Assembly: GCF_000934685.1 (NCBI RefSeq)
Contig: NZ_JYNQ01000001.1
Span: 2,034,501 to 2,098,500, forward strand
Source: Lacinutrix sp. Hel_I_90
Lineage (GTDB): Bacteria; Bacteroidota; Bacteroidia; Flavobacteriales; Flavobacteriaceae
Direction: 5' to 3'
DNA: 64,000 nucleotides
Shown: positions 16,212-25,041 of the stretch, piece by piece
Layout of the letters: the number at the start of each line of letters is the position of its first letter
How positions within the stretch are numbered: position 1 is the first letter of the stretch
Made by a program: the position numbers and the translations under genes
Notes under the pieces: model-generated
Told to the model about the DNA's origin: nothing
Databases searched by the model: none
The model's input: the letters and a program-made list of their open reading frames with translations, nothing else

Positions 16212-17969
16212 ATGATTAAACCTAAAATCGCCACAAAACAACTCTTTCATCTTATAATCCTTTCTTTTATTATCTCATTTACCACTCTCTCTTTTAGAGG
16301 TGGTAATTCTGTTGTTCAAGATCCTAAAAACACTTTAGTAGATTCTATTAAAAAATACCTTTATAATGAACCTGAAAAAGCTATTCCACTCATTAAAAAA
16401 TTGATTAAACAAAGTAAAAAAAACGAGTATGTATTAATGGGCTACGGTGCTTTGGCAGTAGCTCATAACATAAAAGGAGATATAGACAGTACTCTGTTTT
16501 ATTATAACAAAGGCCTTTTTCATTGTAAGAGCCCCGCAGATATTTTTAGATTTAAATATGACATTGGTAAAGTATATGAAAAACAGCATAACTACAAATA
16601 TGCTCTATTATGTTATCAAGAGTGTAATGACATCCTAGAAAAAGAGGGCTTACCAGAACAAAAAGATTTTATAAAACACTCTCTAGCAATCATGGAGAAT
16701 AAAATTGGCCAACCAGAAAAAGCCTTAAAAATATTGCGAGAAATTTATACTTTAGAAAAAAAGAAAGGAAAAAATGTAAAAAAATTAAGGTATACAAGAA
16801 AGTACTTGGCGGAGATCTATTTAAACACTAAAAAACCAGATAGTGCTTTAATACTCATTGATGAGGGAATGCGAGATGCCAAGTCAGAAAACAATAGAGA
16901 ACTTCAATATTATTTCTTTAAATTAAAAGCAGAATGCTTACTATACCAGAAGCAACATAAAAAAGCACTAATAGAGATTGATAGTGCACTAAAAATAGCA
17001 AAAAATCTTAACAACCTAAAATTTAAAAATCAGGCTAATTATCTTTTGTCTCTAACCCAAGGAAATTTAGGAGATTATTTAAATTCTATTACCATAGTTA
17101 AATCTATTCTTAGTACTAATTCAGAAAAAACGGAAGAAGAACTCTCTAAATACTATAAATTACTAGCCACAAACTATGAAGCTATTGACAGCAGTACTCT
17201 TTCTGTTATATATTATAAAAAGTTTACAATTGAAAAACAAAAATTAACAGATAAACGCTTAGCTACCTTAGATAATATTTACAGTATTGATGTAAAGGAA
17301 CAAATAGATAAAAAAGACCATCATAAAAATAAATCTCAATTTTGGCTCTTTCTTTCTCTAGTCTTATGTTTTATTTCACTTACGCTAATTATTACATCAA
17401 AAACTAGAAAAAGAAAGAGCCAAAAACATTTTGATTATCTAATGGTTAAAATAAAAAATCATGAAAATAATGAAGCTTTAATAAAAAATTCAATAATTAC
17501 TATCAAATCCACATCAGAGCAATTTAAAGCTAATGATAAAACTAGTAATGATTCGGTTATGGAGAACGAAGAATTCTTAAAAACTTCAGCAAAAACAGCT
17601 TATATTATTGATAATGAACAGGCAGAAAAAATACTTATAAAAGTAAAAGAATTTGAAGATAAAAAATATTATTTAAATCAGGATTGCACAATGCATAATA
17701 TGGCTAAGCGTCTTAAAACAAACACTTCATACCTCTCACAGGTCATAAACAAACATTTAGATAAAACATTTAGTGCTTATATAAATGAACTAAGAATAAA
17801 CTATGTTATTCTTGAACTCAAAAATAATAAAAGATTAAGATCATATTCTGTACAAGCAATTTCTCAAGAGATTGGCTATAAAAGCACGTATTCCTTTTCA
17901 AAATACTTTAAAGAAGCTACTGGATTGACTCCTTCCGTTTATATCAAAAAAATAAGTAGTATTTCTTAA
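16212..17969 (+). CDS. membrane-anchored TPR-AraC family regulator
   Basis: 585 aa. The N-terminal signal or anchor (about residues 10-28) is followed by a helical TPR region (about 60-345, for example YALLCYQECNDILEKEG, DSALILIDEGMRDAKSENN, KALIEIDSALKIAKNLNN), one membrane segment (about 377-396, WLFLSLVLCFISLTLIIT), a linker, and a C-terminal AraC double helix-turn-helix (about 480-583: MHNMAKRLKTNTSYLSQVIN ... SVQAISQEIGYKSTYSFSKYF). The TPR part should face the periplasm and sense a protein or peptide, with the HTH in the cytoplasm. It lies between two double-glycine peptide genes, so it may control them or sense them; that link is inferred from position only. Confidence 0.8.
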   Translation: MIKPKIATKQLFHLIILSFIISFTTLSFRGGNSVVQDPKNTLVDSIKKYLYNEPEKAIPLIKKLIKQSKKNEYVLMGYGALAVAHNIKGDIDSTLFYYNKGLFHCKSPADIFRFKYDIGKVYEKQHNYKYALLCYQECNDILEKEGLPEQKDFIKHSLAIMENKIGQPEKALKILREIYTLEKKKGKNVKKLRYTRKYLAEIYLNTKKPDSALILIDEGMRDAKSENNRELQYYFFKLKAECLLYQKQHKKALIEIDSALKIAKNLNNLKFKNQANYLLSLTQGNLGDYLNSITIVKSILSTNSEKTEEELSKYYKLLATNYEAIDSSTLSVIYYKKFTIEKQKLTDKRLATLDNIYSIDVKEQIDKKDHHKNKSQFWLFLSLVLCFISLTLIITSKTRKRKSQKHFDYLMVKIKNHENNEALIKNSIITIKSTSEQFKANDKTSNDSVMENEEFLKTSAKTAYIIDNEQAEKILIKVKEFEDKKYYLNQDCTMHNMAKRLKTNTSYLSQVINKHLDKTFSAYINELRINYVILELKNNKRLRSYSVQAISQEIGYKSTYSFSKYFKEATGLTPSVYIKKISSIS

Positions 17970-18001
17970 ATCCCTTCTAAAACCAATAGAATCAATACTT
18001 T

Positions 18002-18037
18002 TTCTAATCGCTAGTTTTATAAAACTAGCGATTAGAA
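18002..18037 (+). terminator. perfect 17-bp inverted repeat after the regulator gene
   Basis: TTCTAATCGCTAGTTTT and its exact complement around a 2-nt centre, 33 bp after the regulator stop. There is no long T-run. It is a likely terminator or processing hairpin. Confidence 0.5.
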
Positions 18038-18150
18038 CTTTGTTTTACGCGTTCATTATAAATTTCTTTGTAGAAAAAAAATTGCAATAGACTATTTAAT
18101 TCTAAAAGCACAACCCTTTTTTTCATAAGAAACAGAGCTAAAAAAATTAA

Positions 18151-18384
18151 GATATATTAAAAAATCATGATAAGGTAAAATTAGTATTTACAGAAAGTTC
18201 AAATGCGGAAATTAATAACAAACTGTTTCCTGAAAAATTGGAGCTACTACATATGCGCATGGCGTTTGTATTCCAGACTCTATTTCAGATAAGTTTAGAA
18301 ACGGATTATCAAAATCTGATGCTAGTCTGCACTAAATATTTAATTAAAAAACTTATACAGAAATCATTAAAACAATACTATTAA
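18151..18384 (+). pseudogene. possible remnant of a coding sequence, no start codon
   Basis: A 77-codon stop-free stretch with no usable ATG at its start (DILKNHDKVKLVFTESS...). Shifting the frame near 18235 gives a second protein-like run (GATTYAHGVCIPDSISDKF) ending at a stop at 18333-18335. This looks like a frameshifted gene fragment, but it could be chance in AT-rich DNA. No family recognised. Confidence 0.25.
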
Positions 18385-18523
18385 TTAATCTAACTCTTTT
18401 TACGTTTGCTGAAGCCATCGACTTTATCGATTAAAAGACAAAAGCATCTAAAAAATGATTAGAGCGGAAAACTTGTATGCCGTTAAAAAAATACAACATA
18501 AACTAAATTTAAAAACAAAAATC

Positions 18524-18688
18524 ATGAAAACACAAAACTCAAAGCTAACATTTAGCAAAAACTCAATTACAGAATTAAATGATTCAAAAATGCTTTTGGT
18601 TGACGGAGGTTCAACTCCGGCATGCGTTATTTCTGCCATGAACTTAATTGCCTGGACTATTGTAGCTTATACAGTTACTAAAGATTAG
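18524..18688 (+). CDS. double-glycine leader peptide, lanthipeptide/bacteriocin-like
   Basis: 54 aa from the ATG at 18524; the longer frame from 18455 adds a non-conserved extension. The leader MKTQNSKLTFSKNSITELND...MLLVDGG ends at Gly28-Gly29, a good match to the Bacteroidota class I lanthipeptide-type leader (Lys-x-Leu, Lys, ITELN, GG). The 25-residue core is hydrophobic, with one Cys (Cys34), two Ser and four Thr. A terminator follows directly. No modification or export genes are in the window; if real, it must rely on machinery elsewhere. It resembles the 15933-16088 peptide only in the leader. Confidence 0.72.
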   Translation: MKTQNSKLTFSKNSITELNDSKMLLVDGGSTPACVISAMNLIAWTIVAYTVTKD

Positions 18689-18713
18689 AAATAATTATTT
18701 TTTTTTATCAAAA

Positions 18714-18747
18714 AAAATGCGTGTAACTTAAACGTTACACGCATTTT
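18714..18747 (+). terminator. terminator of the peptide gene
   Basis: Stem AAAATGCGTGTAAC / GTTACACGCATTTT with a 6-nt loop, 25 bp after the peptide stop. Confidence 0.75.
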
Positions 18748-18918
18748 AAAAAAAAACTATACTTCCATAGTGCCTCAAGTTCAACGAAAATATATTCAGC
18801 ATATAAATTCTTATCTTATTTAAACATTAATATATGGTTTTATGACTACTTAAAAGAGATCACATTCTTTGATCTCTCCAATAAATAAAAAACCCTGTTG
18901 ACTACTTTAAGAGAAAAA

Positions 18919-19314
18919 CTACTTCACCATAACTCCTCGTGCTTCCATTAATGGTATGGGCTGTAAGGCCTTTAAATTAATAGTGTTTTTTCTAAAGGTA
19001 TAGGTTTTATCAAACATCTTATTTCCTTCAAAAAAAGACACTTTAAACTGATTGTTTAAAGCAAATAAATCGTCTTGCATCAATTCGATTTTAGCATAGC
19101 TTTTTTTTGGCAAAAGGTCTAATTTCTTACGAAAAATAGAAGTCATTTTATCTGCGTTATATCCACTAGTTACGATCAATACCATTTCTAGGTCTACCGC
19201 TTTATCATTAATAATATAGGCATTCCAATCTTGCGTTTTGTAGAGGTCATTGTACTCGTTTACAATGGCAATGTATACGCCTTCAACTTTAGGGATTTCA
19301 ATGTCGTTTTTCAT
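18919..19314 (-). CDS. conserved flavobacterial hypothetical protein next to pheS
   Basis: 131 aa from the ATG at 19314 (MKNDIEIPKVEGVYIAIV); an upstream TTG adds only five residues. It has no signal or membrane segment, so it is cytoplasmic. Segments such as KTQDWNAYIINDKAVDLEMVLIV and TYTFRKNTINLKALQPIPLM show an alternating strand pattern. Relatives are sometimes mislabelled phenylalanyl-tRNA synthetase subunit alpha because of this position; no synthetase motif is present. It lies behind pheS on the same strand but after pheS's terminator. Confidence 0.7.
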   Translation of the reverse strand: MKNDIEIPKVEGVYIAIVNEYNDLYKTQDWNAYIINDKAVDLEMVLIVTSGYNADKMTSIFRKKLDLLPKKSYAKIELMQDDLFALNNQFKVSFFEGNKMFDKTYTFRKNTINLKALQPIPLMEARGVMVK

Positions 19315-19487
19315 GCTTACTTGCCGCAATAGCGGTTCTCTTTATTTTATTTCTTTCCTTTATCTTCTCAATAGAGACAAAATGCTTACAAAAAGCGATA
19401 GTGCTTATAATTTAAAACACTAAATTCTTTACTGATTCTATAGCTTTTAGTAATCTCATATTGTGTTTTTTAAGATTTTAAAGTGAG

Positions 19488-19526
19488 AAAAAAGCCCAAC
19501 TGAGGGTTTCAGTTGGGCTTTTTTTT
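19488..19526 (-). terminator. terminator of pheS
   Basis: Symmetric hairpin with stem GCCCAACTGA / TTCAGTTGGGC and A/T flanks, 12 bp after the pheS stop. Confidence 0.8.
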
Positions 19527-19538
19527 ATAGGTCTTTAT

Positions 19539-20558
19539 TTATAAAGCACTTTTAAACTGTTCTAAGAAACGCACGTCGTTCTCGCTTAATAACCGAATAT
19601 CGCTTATTTGATGTAATAACATCGCGATACGATCGACACCAACGCCAAAGGCAAAACCTGAGTATTCATTGGCATCAATACCACAGTTAGTTAATACGTT
19701 TGGATCTACCATCCCACAACCGCCTATTTCTAACCAACCTGTCCCTTTGGTGATTTTATAATCGGTTTCCGTTTCTAGTCCCCAATACACATCTATTTCT
19801 GCACTTGGTTCTGTAAATGGGAAATAAGAGGGACGTAACCTTATCTTAGATTTCCCAAATAACTCTGTTGTAAAATATTGTAGGGTCTGCTTTAAATCTG
19901 CAAAACTCACATCTTTATCGATATACAAACCTTCTACCTGATGGAAAAAACAATGTGAACGGGCAGAAATAGCCTCATTTCTATACACACGCCCCGGTGA
20001 AATAGTACGAATAGGCGGTGGATTATTTTCCATATAACGCACTTGCACAGAACTGGTGTGTGTACGTAATAAAATATCGGGATTCGTTTGAATAAAAAAG
20101 GTGTCCTGCATGTCTCGTGCCGGATGGTATTCTGGTAAGTTTAAGGCCGTAAAATTATGCCAGTCATCTTCTATTTCCGGACCCTCGCTAACATTAAATC
20201 CTATTTGAGAAAAGATATCAATAATCTGGTTTTTAACCAATGAAATGGGATGACGTGCACCTAAAGCTACGGGTTCTCCAGGTCGTGATAAATCACCGTA
20301 CGCGCCAGAATTCTCAGTGGTACTATCCAACTCCTCTTTTAAAGTATTAACCTTTTCTTGAGCGGTGTTTTTTAACTCATTTATGACTTGTCCAAACTCC
20401 TTTTTATGTTCGTTAGCAACGTTTTTAAACTCTGCAAAGTATTCATTAAGCAGGCCTTTTTTACCCAAGTATTTTATACGAAAGGCTTCAACCTCGTCTT
20501 TAGACTGCGTTTTAAAGCTTTCTGCTTCAGCAATGAGTTCTTTTATCTTATCTATCAT
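19539..20558 (-). CDS. pheS: phenylalanine-tRNA ligase alpha subunit
   Basis: 339 aa, normal length. An N-terminal coiled coil (about residues 1-90) is followed by the class II catalytic core: HPISLVKNQIIDIFSQIGF, TSSVQVRYM, the motif 2 region RTISPGRVYRNEAISARSHCFFHQVEGLYID and motif 3 FAFGVGVDRIAMLLHQISDIR. It charges tRNA-Phe together with PheT, which is not in this window. It ends at its own terminator. Confidence 0.96.
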   Translation of the reverse strand: MIDKIKELIAEAESFKTQSKDEVEAFRIKYLGKKGLLNEYFAEFKNVANEHKKEFGQVINELKNTAQEKVNTLKEELDSTTENSGAYGDLSRPGEPVALGARHPISLVKNQIIDIFSQIGFNVSEGPEIEDDWHNFTALNLPEYHPARDMQDTFFIQTNPDILLRTHTSSVQVRYMENNPPPIRTISPGRVYRNEAISARSHCFFHQVEGLYIDKDVSFADLKQTLQYFTTELFGKSKIRLRPSYFPFTEPSAEIDVYWGLETETDYKITKGTGWLEIGGCGMVDPNVLTNCGIDANEYSGFAFGVGVDRIAMLLHQISDIRLLSENDVRFLEQFKSAL

Positions 20559-20712
20559 AATCTTCTAAATGAATGGCAAATTTACTATTTTTTATGAGAT
20601 CTGCCTTAAGTAAATAGTCAGGAATCTTCAAGATTAAACCCATTTTATGGGCGACTACCTATAGACTAATCTTTCTGGAATGGTCCACCTATAAGTGGAT
20701 GACTAATAACTA

Positions 20713-21069
20713 TTACTCTATATATTCTGTTTCAATAAAATAATTAACAATCGCTTCTTTCATTAACACACTTTGCTCACCAGCTTTTAAATGTGGTAAT
20801 TCTTCTTTGATTGTATAATGTGGCCAACCTTCGTCGTCAACAAAATCTAATTCATAATAGCCATAAGGAGATAGTACCTTACAGATTGCTATGTGCATAA
20901 GGTCTAACTTTTGGTCTTTTTTAAAAGCTCTATCTAGCTGTCCTAATTCTTGTACACCAATAAGATAAATAATAGCATCCAAATCTAGTGTATCTCCATC
21001 TGCAAATTGATTGGATAACTTAGTAACTACCAAATCCCAGCGTTCTTTTAATGCTTCGTCTCTTGCCAT
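20713..21069 (-). CDS. conserved hypothetical cytoplasmic protein
   Basis: 118 aa (MARDEALKERWDLVVTKLSNQFADG), acidic, without signal or membrane segment. Conserved-looking stretches are LDLDAIIYLIGVQELG and VLSPYGYYELDFVDDEGWPHY. I do not recognise the family beyond flavobacterial hypothetical proteins. It is divergent from cvpA, 116 bp away. Confidence 0.65.
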   Translation of the reverse strand: MARDEALKERWDLVVTKLSNQFADGDTLDLDAIIYLIGVQELGQLDRAFKKDQKLDLMHIAICKVLSPYGYYELDFVDDEGWPHYTIKEELPHLKAGEQSVLMKEAIVNYFIETEYIE

Positions 21070-21161
21070 TTTATATATTCAAAATAAAGTTTGAAAAGTT
21101 CAAAGTTAGCAAACTAAACCGTTCTCTATGAACCTTATTTATTAAAATGTAAAAATTTGTG

Positions 21162-21169
21162 TAGGTTTG
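21162..21169 (+). promoter_or_regulatory. -7 box of cvpA
   Basis: TAGGTTTG, 16 bp before the ATG; the -33 box is not clear. Confidence 0.4.
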
Positions 21170-21185
21170 TGTAAAATCTAATTTT

Positions 21186-21710
21186 ATGGCGGTTATTGAT
21201 ATTGTTTTAGGTGCGCTCTTGCTATTTGGACTCGTTCGTGGTTTTATGAAAGGGCTTTTTGTTGAAATCGCTTCTCTTGTTGCTTTAGTTGCAGGCGTTT
21301 ACGGCGCGATTCACTTTAGTTATTATGTGGCTGAATTTCTTCAAACCAGAACAGAATGGGCCGAAAAAACCATCAACATTACTGCCTTTGCTATTACTTT
21401 TGTGATTATTATCGTTGTTATTGCTTTAGCAGGAAAAGCGCTGACAAAATTAGCCGACTTTGCGGCTTTAGGCATATTAAATAAGTTGCTTGGTGGTCTG
21501 TTTGGTGTTTTAAAGGTTGGTTTGATTTTAAGTATTTTATTGATTGTGTTTAATAAGCTTAATAGCACTATAACCTTTGTAGATGAGGAACACATTGAGG
21601 ATTCCCTTTTATACGAACCAGTAAAATCGATTGCGCCTTTAATTTTTCCGAATATTATTAAAACGGAAAGTGACGAAGACGAAGAAACTATTCCAGAAAA
21701 TGGCATCTAA
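21186..21710 (+). CDS. cvpA: CvpA family membrane protein
   Basis: 174 aa with four hydrophobic segments (about residues 5-20, 25-45, 60-85, 95-120), preceded by the family start VIDIVLGALLLFGLVRGFMKGLFVEIASL. The C-terminus is acidic. CvpA proteins are linked to colicin V production and envelope homeostasis. Its stop codon lies at the edge of a shared terminator. Confidence 0.88.
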   Translation: MAVIDIVLGALLLFGLVRGFMKGLFVEIASLVALVAGVYGAIHFSYYVAEFLQTRTEWAEKTINITAFAITFVIIIVVIALAGKALTKLADFAALGILNKLLGGLFGVLKVGLILSILLIVFNKLNSTITFVDEEHIEDSLLYEPVKSIAPLIFPNIIKTESDEDEETIPENGI

Positions 21711-21740
21711 AAAAAGCGGCTATTAATCGCCGCTTTTTTT
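21709..21740. terminator. bidirectional terminator, cvpA and carbonic anhydrase
   Basis: Hairpin AAAAAAAGCGGC-TATTAATC-GCCGCTTTTTTT between convergent genes. It overlaps the last base of the minus-strand carbonic anhydrase gene. Confidence 0.85.
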
Positions 21741-22366
21741 TAATCTAGATGATAGATTTCCATAATATCTTTTAAATAATGTTCAAAATCTATTTTTAAA
21801 TCTATTAATTTTCCGGTGTGTACATCAAATACCCACCCGTGTACTTTTAACCCTCTATCTCTATACGCTTTTTGGACTGCTGCCGTTTTTATAAGATTAA
21901 CACATTGCTCTTTTACATTGAGTTCTACTAAACGATCATACTTTTTTTCTTCGTCTTTAATGTCATTAAGCTCCTCTTTGTGAATGCGATACACGTCACG
22001 AATATTACGCAACCATGAATTTAAAATACCTAAATCTGCAGATTGCATGGCTGCTTTTACACCACCGCAAGCATAATGACCACAAACCACAACGTGGTTT
22101 ACTTTTAAATGCACAACGGCATATTCAACCACAGACATGGCGCTTAAATCTATCCCAGAAACCATATTAGCAATGTTTCTATGCACAAACACCTCTCCTG
22201 GACCCAGTCCCATTAAATCCTCTGCAGTAACGCGACTATCACTGCACCCTATATAAAGCAGTTCTGGATTCTGACCTTTTCCTAAATCTTCAAAATAATT
22301 TTTGTCTTTAGCTAACTTTTCTTTTATAAACTTTTCATTATTATCAAATACGTGCTTTAAATCCAT
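21740..22366 (-). CDS. can: beta-class carbonic anhydrase (first)
   Basis: 208 aa. It interconverts CO2 and bicarbonate in the cytoplasm. Zinc ligands are visible: Cys41 with Asp43 and Arg45 (CSDSR), and His97 with Cys100 (HYACGG). It lies 7 bp behind the SulP transporter gene, so the two are coupled; such pairs are known or proposed to work in bicarbonate uptake. It is the last gene of the minus-strand inorganic-carbon cluster. Confidence 0.93.
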   Translation of the reverse strand: MDLKHVFDNNEKFIKEKLAKDKNYFEDLGKGQNPELLYIGCSDSRVTAEDLMGLGPGEVFVHRNIANMVSGIDLSAMSVVEYAVVHLKVNHVVVCGHYACGGVKAAMQSADLGILNSWLRNIRDVYRIHKEELNDIKDEEKKYDRLVELNVKEQCVNLIKTAAVQKAYRDRGLKVHGWVFDVHTGKLIDLKIDFEHYLKDIMEIYHLD

Positions 22367-22373
22367 AGTGCTT

Positions 22374-24236
22374 TTAAAATTTATCTTCCACGTTATTTTT
22401 GACCCAATTAAGACAAGATTTAAAATCTTTAAAAATATGCTCTTTTGGTATTAAATCTGGAATAATATCTATGCGTTCCATCATATACCTAGGTTGTTCT
22501 AACAAGTTAACAAATAAGACATTAATCTTTTGTTTTCTAAGGTCTACTAAAACATCTTCCATGGCATATAATCCTGACTGATCCATGTACTGCATCCGAC
22601 CTAACCTAATAATAACCGTTTTGGCCGTAATTGGTATTTGTTTTGATAACGCTTGAAAATCTGAAGTTGAACCAAAGAACAATGGGCCTTTTATGTGTTT
22701 TATAAAGACTTCTTCTTTTAAATTTTCAGGAAAATTACTTTCATCAGACCACGCTTCTTCCTTTAATGATTTCACATCACTTCTTCTGGCTGTGAGATCT
22801 CCTATTTTTTTCATGAATAATAAAGAAGCAATCACTAAACCTATTCCAACAGCATACACTAAGTTCCAAAAAGTTGAGAGTAAAAGAACGACTATCATTA
22901 TCAATACTTCTGAACTCACCTTTACTGGACCAATTTTCATATCCTTTGGTAAATACGGAATTGCCTTAAGCCCTTTATAATCCATAACACCAATTCCAAC
23001 CGTTATTAAAATCCCTGCCAAAACAGCTGCTGGAATTTTTGAAGCTACAGGGCCTAAAGCAAGTAAAATGACAAGAAGCAAGATCCCTGCAATCATTCCT
23101 GAAAGCTTGGTCTTACCTCCAGCGTTAATGTTAACTACGGTTCTAATCGTGGCTCCAGCACCTGGAATACCACCAAAAATAGCACCTATACTATTACCTA
23201 TCCCTTGTCCAACCAACTCTTTATTAGGTTGGTGTTTGGTCTTGGTCATGTTGTCTGCCACTACACTCGTTAGTAAAGAGTCTATGGCCCCTAAGAGGGC
23301 TAAAGTAATTGCTGTAAATATGTAAGGGGTTACGGAGGCTAATTTAAATCCTGTAAAAATTTCAAGATTAGGGATTGGTAATCCTGATGGAATTTCTTCA
23401 ATAGGTCGGTAGTCTAATCCAAATCCAAATGCGATCCCAGAGACCACAATTAATGCCACTAATGCACTTGGTATTTTTGTGGTAATCTTTTTAAAACCAT
23501 AAACAATAAATATGGTGGATAATGCCAAAGCGAGTTCCAGCCAATTTATGTTTTTCATAGCTCTAGGTAATGTTTTAATGGTTCCCATAACCCCAGAAGT
23601 TGCAGATTTGGCCAAAGTTTGAGATTCTTTTGCAATATCTTCTTCTGTTAAGGAATTAGCACGTAAAATAGTTTCTTGAAAATTTTCTAAAACCAAAATA
23701 CCTTCCCCTGCTTCTTCTCTTAAAATATTTTCTAAAATGAGTTCTTCTGCCTGCGGCTTAAATTGGCTTACTAGATCTAAGTCCTCTTTAGGGTAATACC
23801 CAACGGCTGGTAAAATTTGAGTCACCAAAATAATCACTCCAATAGCGGTCATAAAACCGGAAACTACAGGATACGGAATGTATTTTATGTACTTTCCAAA
23901 ACCCAGAACACCTAGTCCTACTTGGAACAGACCTGCCAGTAAAAACACAGTTAAAATAGCTGGCAATGCTTTTTCTACACTACCATCATTTGCTGCTATT
24001 ATTGTAGCTATAACAATCATACTTACGGCAGTCATTGGCGCCGTTGGTCCAGAAATCTGTGTATTTGTTCCTCCAAAAAGTGCTGCAAAGAAACTAATAA
24101 ATATTGCACCATAAAGCCCTGCCTGAGGTCCTAAACCTGACGACACACCAAAGGCTAATGCTAAAGGTAATGCTACAATCCCTGCAGTGATACCTCCAAA
24201 TGCGTCTCCTTTTAAATGGGTAAAAAATTTCTTCAT
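22374..24236 (-). CDS. SulP-family anion transporter with STAS domain (first)
   Basis: 620 aa. The N-terminal SulP membrane part (about residues 10-480) has GGITAGIVALPLALAFGVSSGLGPQAGLYG and GGTNTQISGPTAPMT; the C-terminal STAS domain (about 505-615) has IRLGRMQYMDQSGLYAMEDVL. An insert of about 60 residues follows residue 150 (PKEDLDLVSQFKPQAEEL...). SulP proteins carry sulfate, bicarbonate or other anions. The carbonic anhydrase 7 bp downstream favours bicarbonate (as for BicA), but this is inferred from context. Confidence 0.9.
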   Translation of the reverse strand: MKKFFTHLKGDAFGGITAGIVALPLALAFGVSSGLGPQAGLYGAIFISFFAALFGGTNTQISGPTAPMTAVSMIVIATIIAANDGSVEKALPAILTVFLLAGLFQVGLGVLGFGKYIKYIPYPVVSGFMTAIGVIILVTQILPAVGYYPKEDLDLVSQFKPQAEELILENILREEAGEGILVLENFQETILRANSLTEEDIAKESQTLAKSATSGVMGTIKTLPRAMKNINWLELALALSTIFIVYGFKKITTKIPSALVALIVVSGIAFGFGLDYRPIEEIPSGLPIPNLEIFTGFKLASVTPYIFTAITLALLGAIDSLLTSVVADNMTKTKHQPNKELVGQGIGNSIGAIFGGIPGAGATIRTVVNINAGGKTKLSGMIAGILLLVILLALGPVASKIPAAVLAGILITVGIGVMDYKGLKAIPYLPKDMKIGPVKVSSEVLIMIVVLLLSTFWNLVYAVGIGLVIASLLFMKKIGDLTARRSDVKSLKEEAWSDESNFPENLKEEVFIKHIKGPLFFGSTSDFQALSKQIPITAKTVIIRLGRMQYMDQSGLYAMEDVLVDLRKQKINVLFVNLLEQPRYMMERIDIIPDLIPKEHIFKDFKSCLNWVKNNVEDKF

Positions 24237-24342
24237 TAACTGTGATTTTGGTTTTACACTAATTTAGTACTAATTCTCAACATAAAACGCTGATATTTAT
24301 CTTTTGTCTTTTACAATTATCAAATTATAAGTTTACTGTACT

Positions 24343-25026
24343 TTAGAAATTAACAAAAGCAATAATATTGATTTGATCTCTACCTGAGGTTTCAAAAAAC
24401 TGATTCATATAGCCTAATTCTAACCGCAATGCTTCTGAAAACTGATAGCCCAAGCCGCCATATAATCTGTTCCTATCAAAAATTGATGATTCGGTATTTA
24501 AAAAAATCTCATTATATGCTGAAAGATACAAAGGGTTTTTACCTTCTTCCTTATATTGAAGTGGTATTTTTATTCCTAAAAAATAACGGAATCGCATTTT
24601 AAAATCGTCTTCTACAAAACGTTGTTCAAATCGGTAACGATGACTTAAACCAACTTTACCAACCTCTTGCTTAGTTGTAAACTGCTGGAAAATTCGGTGT
24701 TCGTTTACACTTAGCTTTTCGTCTGTTTCTCCTATGTAATTTTCAGAGAGAATATAACCATACCCTAACAGGAGATTATTGTTGTTTTCGGTTAAATTAT
24801 AACCCACTCCTGTTCTCAATAAAAGTTGTTCTAAATCACCAATGGCATCATAATTTCGGTATTGCACTTCATTATGAATATTCCAACCGTTATTCAAGTT
24901 TTTACTCCCTATATAAATTAGCCAATTCCCTAAATCGTTCGCTTGACCTAAAGCATAAAAAGGCAACACTAACGATAAAGTTAGTGTTGCTATGATATTT
25001 TTATTTTTTAATTTAATTTTTCCCAT
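24343..25026 (-). CDS. DUF2490 outer-membrane-type protein
   Basis: 227 aa. A signal peptide (about residues 10-28, ending LGQ) is followed by beta strands with YRNYDAIGDLEQLLLRTGVGYNL, HRYRFEQRF and a C-terminal GLGYQFSEALRLELGYMNQFF...NIIAFVNF that ends in Phe, all typical of a DUF2490 barrel. It may provide an outer-membrane pore or sensor for this cluster; the function is unknown. It lies 15 bp behind the second carbonic anhydrase gene. Confidence 0.85.
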   Translation of the reverse strand: MGKIKLKNKNIIATLTLSLVLPFYALGQANDLGNWLIYIGSKNLNNGWNIHNEVQYRNYDAIGDLEQLLLRTGVGYNLTENNNNLLLGYGYILSENYIGETDEKLSVNEHRIFQQFTTKQEVGKVGLSHRYRFEQRFVEDDFKMRFRYFLGIKIPLQYKEEGKNPLYLSAYNEIFLNTESSIFDRNRLYGGLGYQFSEALRLELGYMNQFFETSGRDQINIIAFVNF

Positions 25027-25041
25027 TAAGCTTATTCTATA

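Noticed and set aside
18455-18523. Longer start for the second double-glycine peptide
   Set aside because: The extra 23 residues do not fit a leader, while the ATG at 18524 gives a typical one.
19315-19329. TTG start for the gene downstream of pheS
   Set aside because: The ATG at 19314 gives a better start; the extension adds only five residues.
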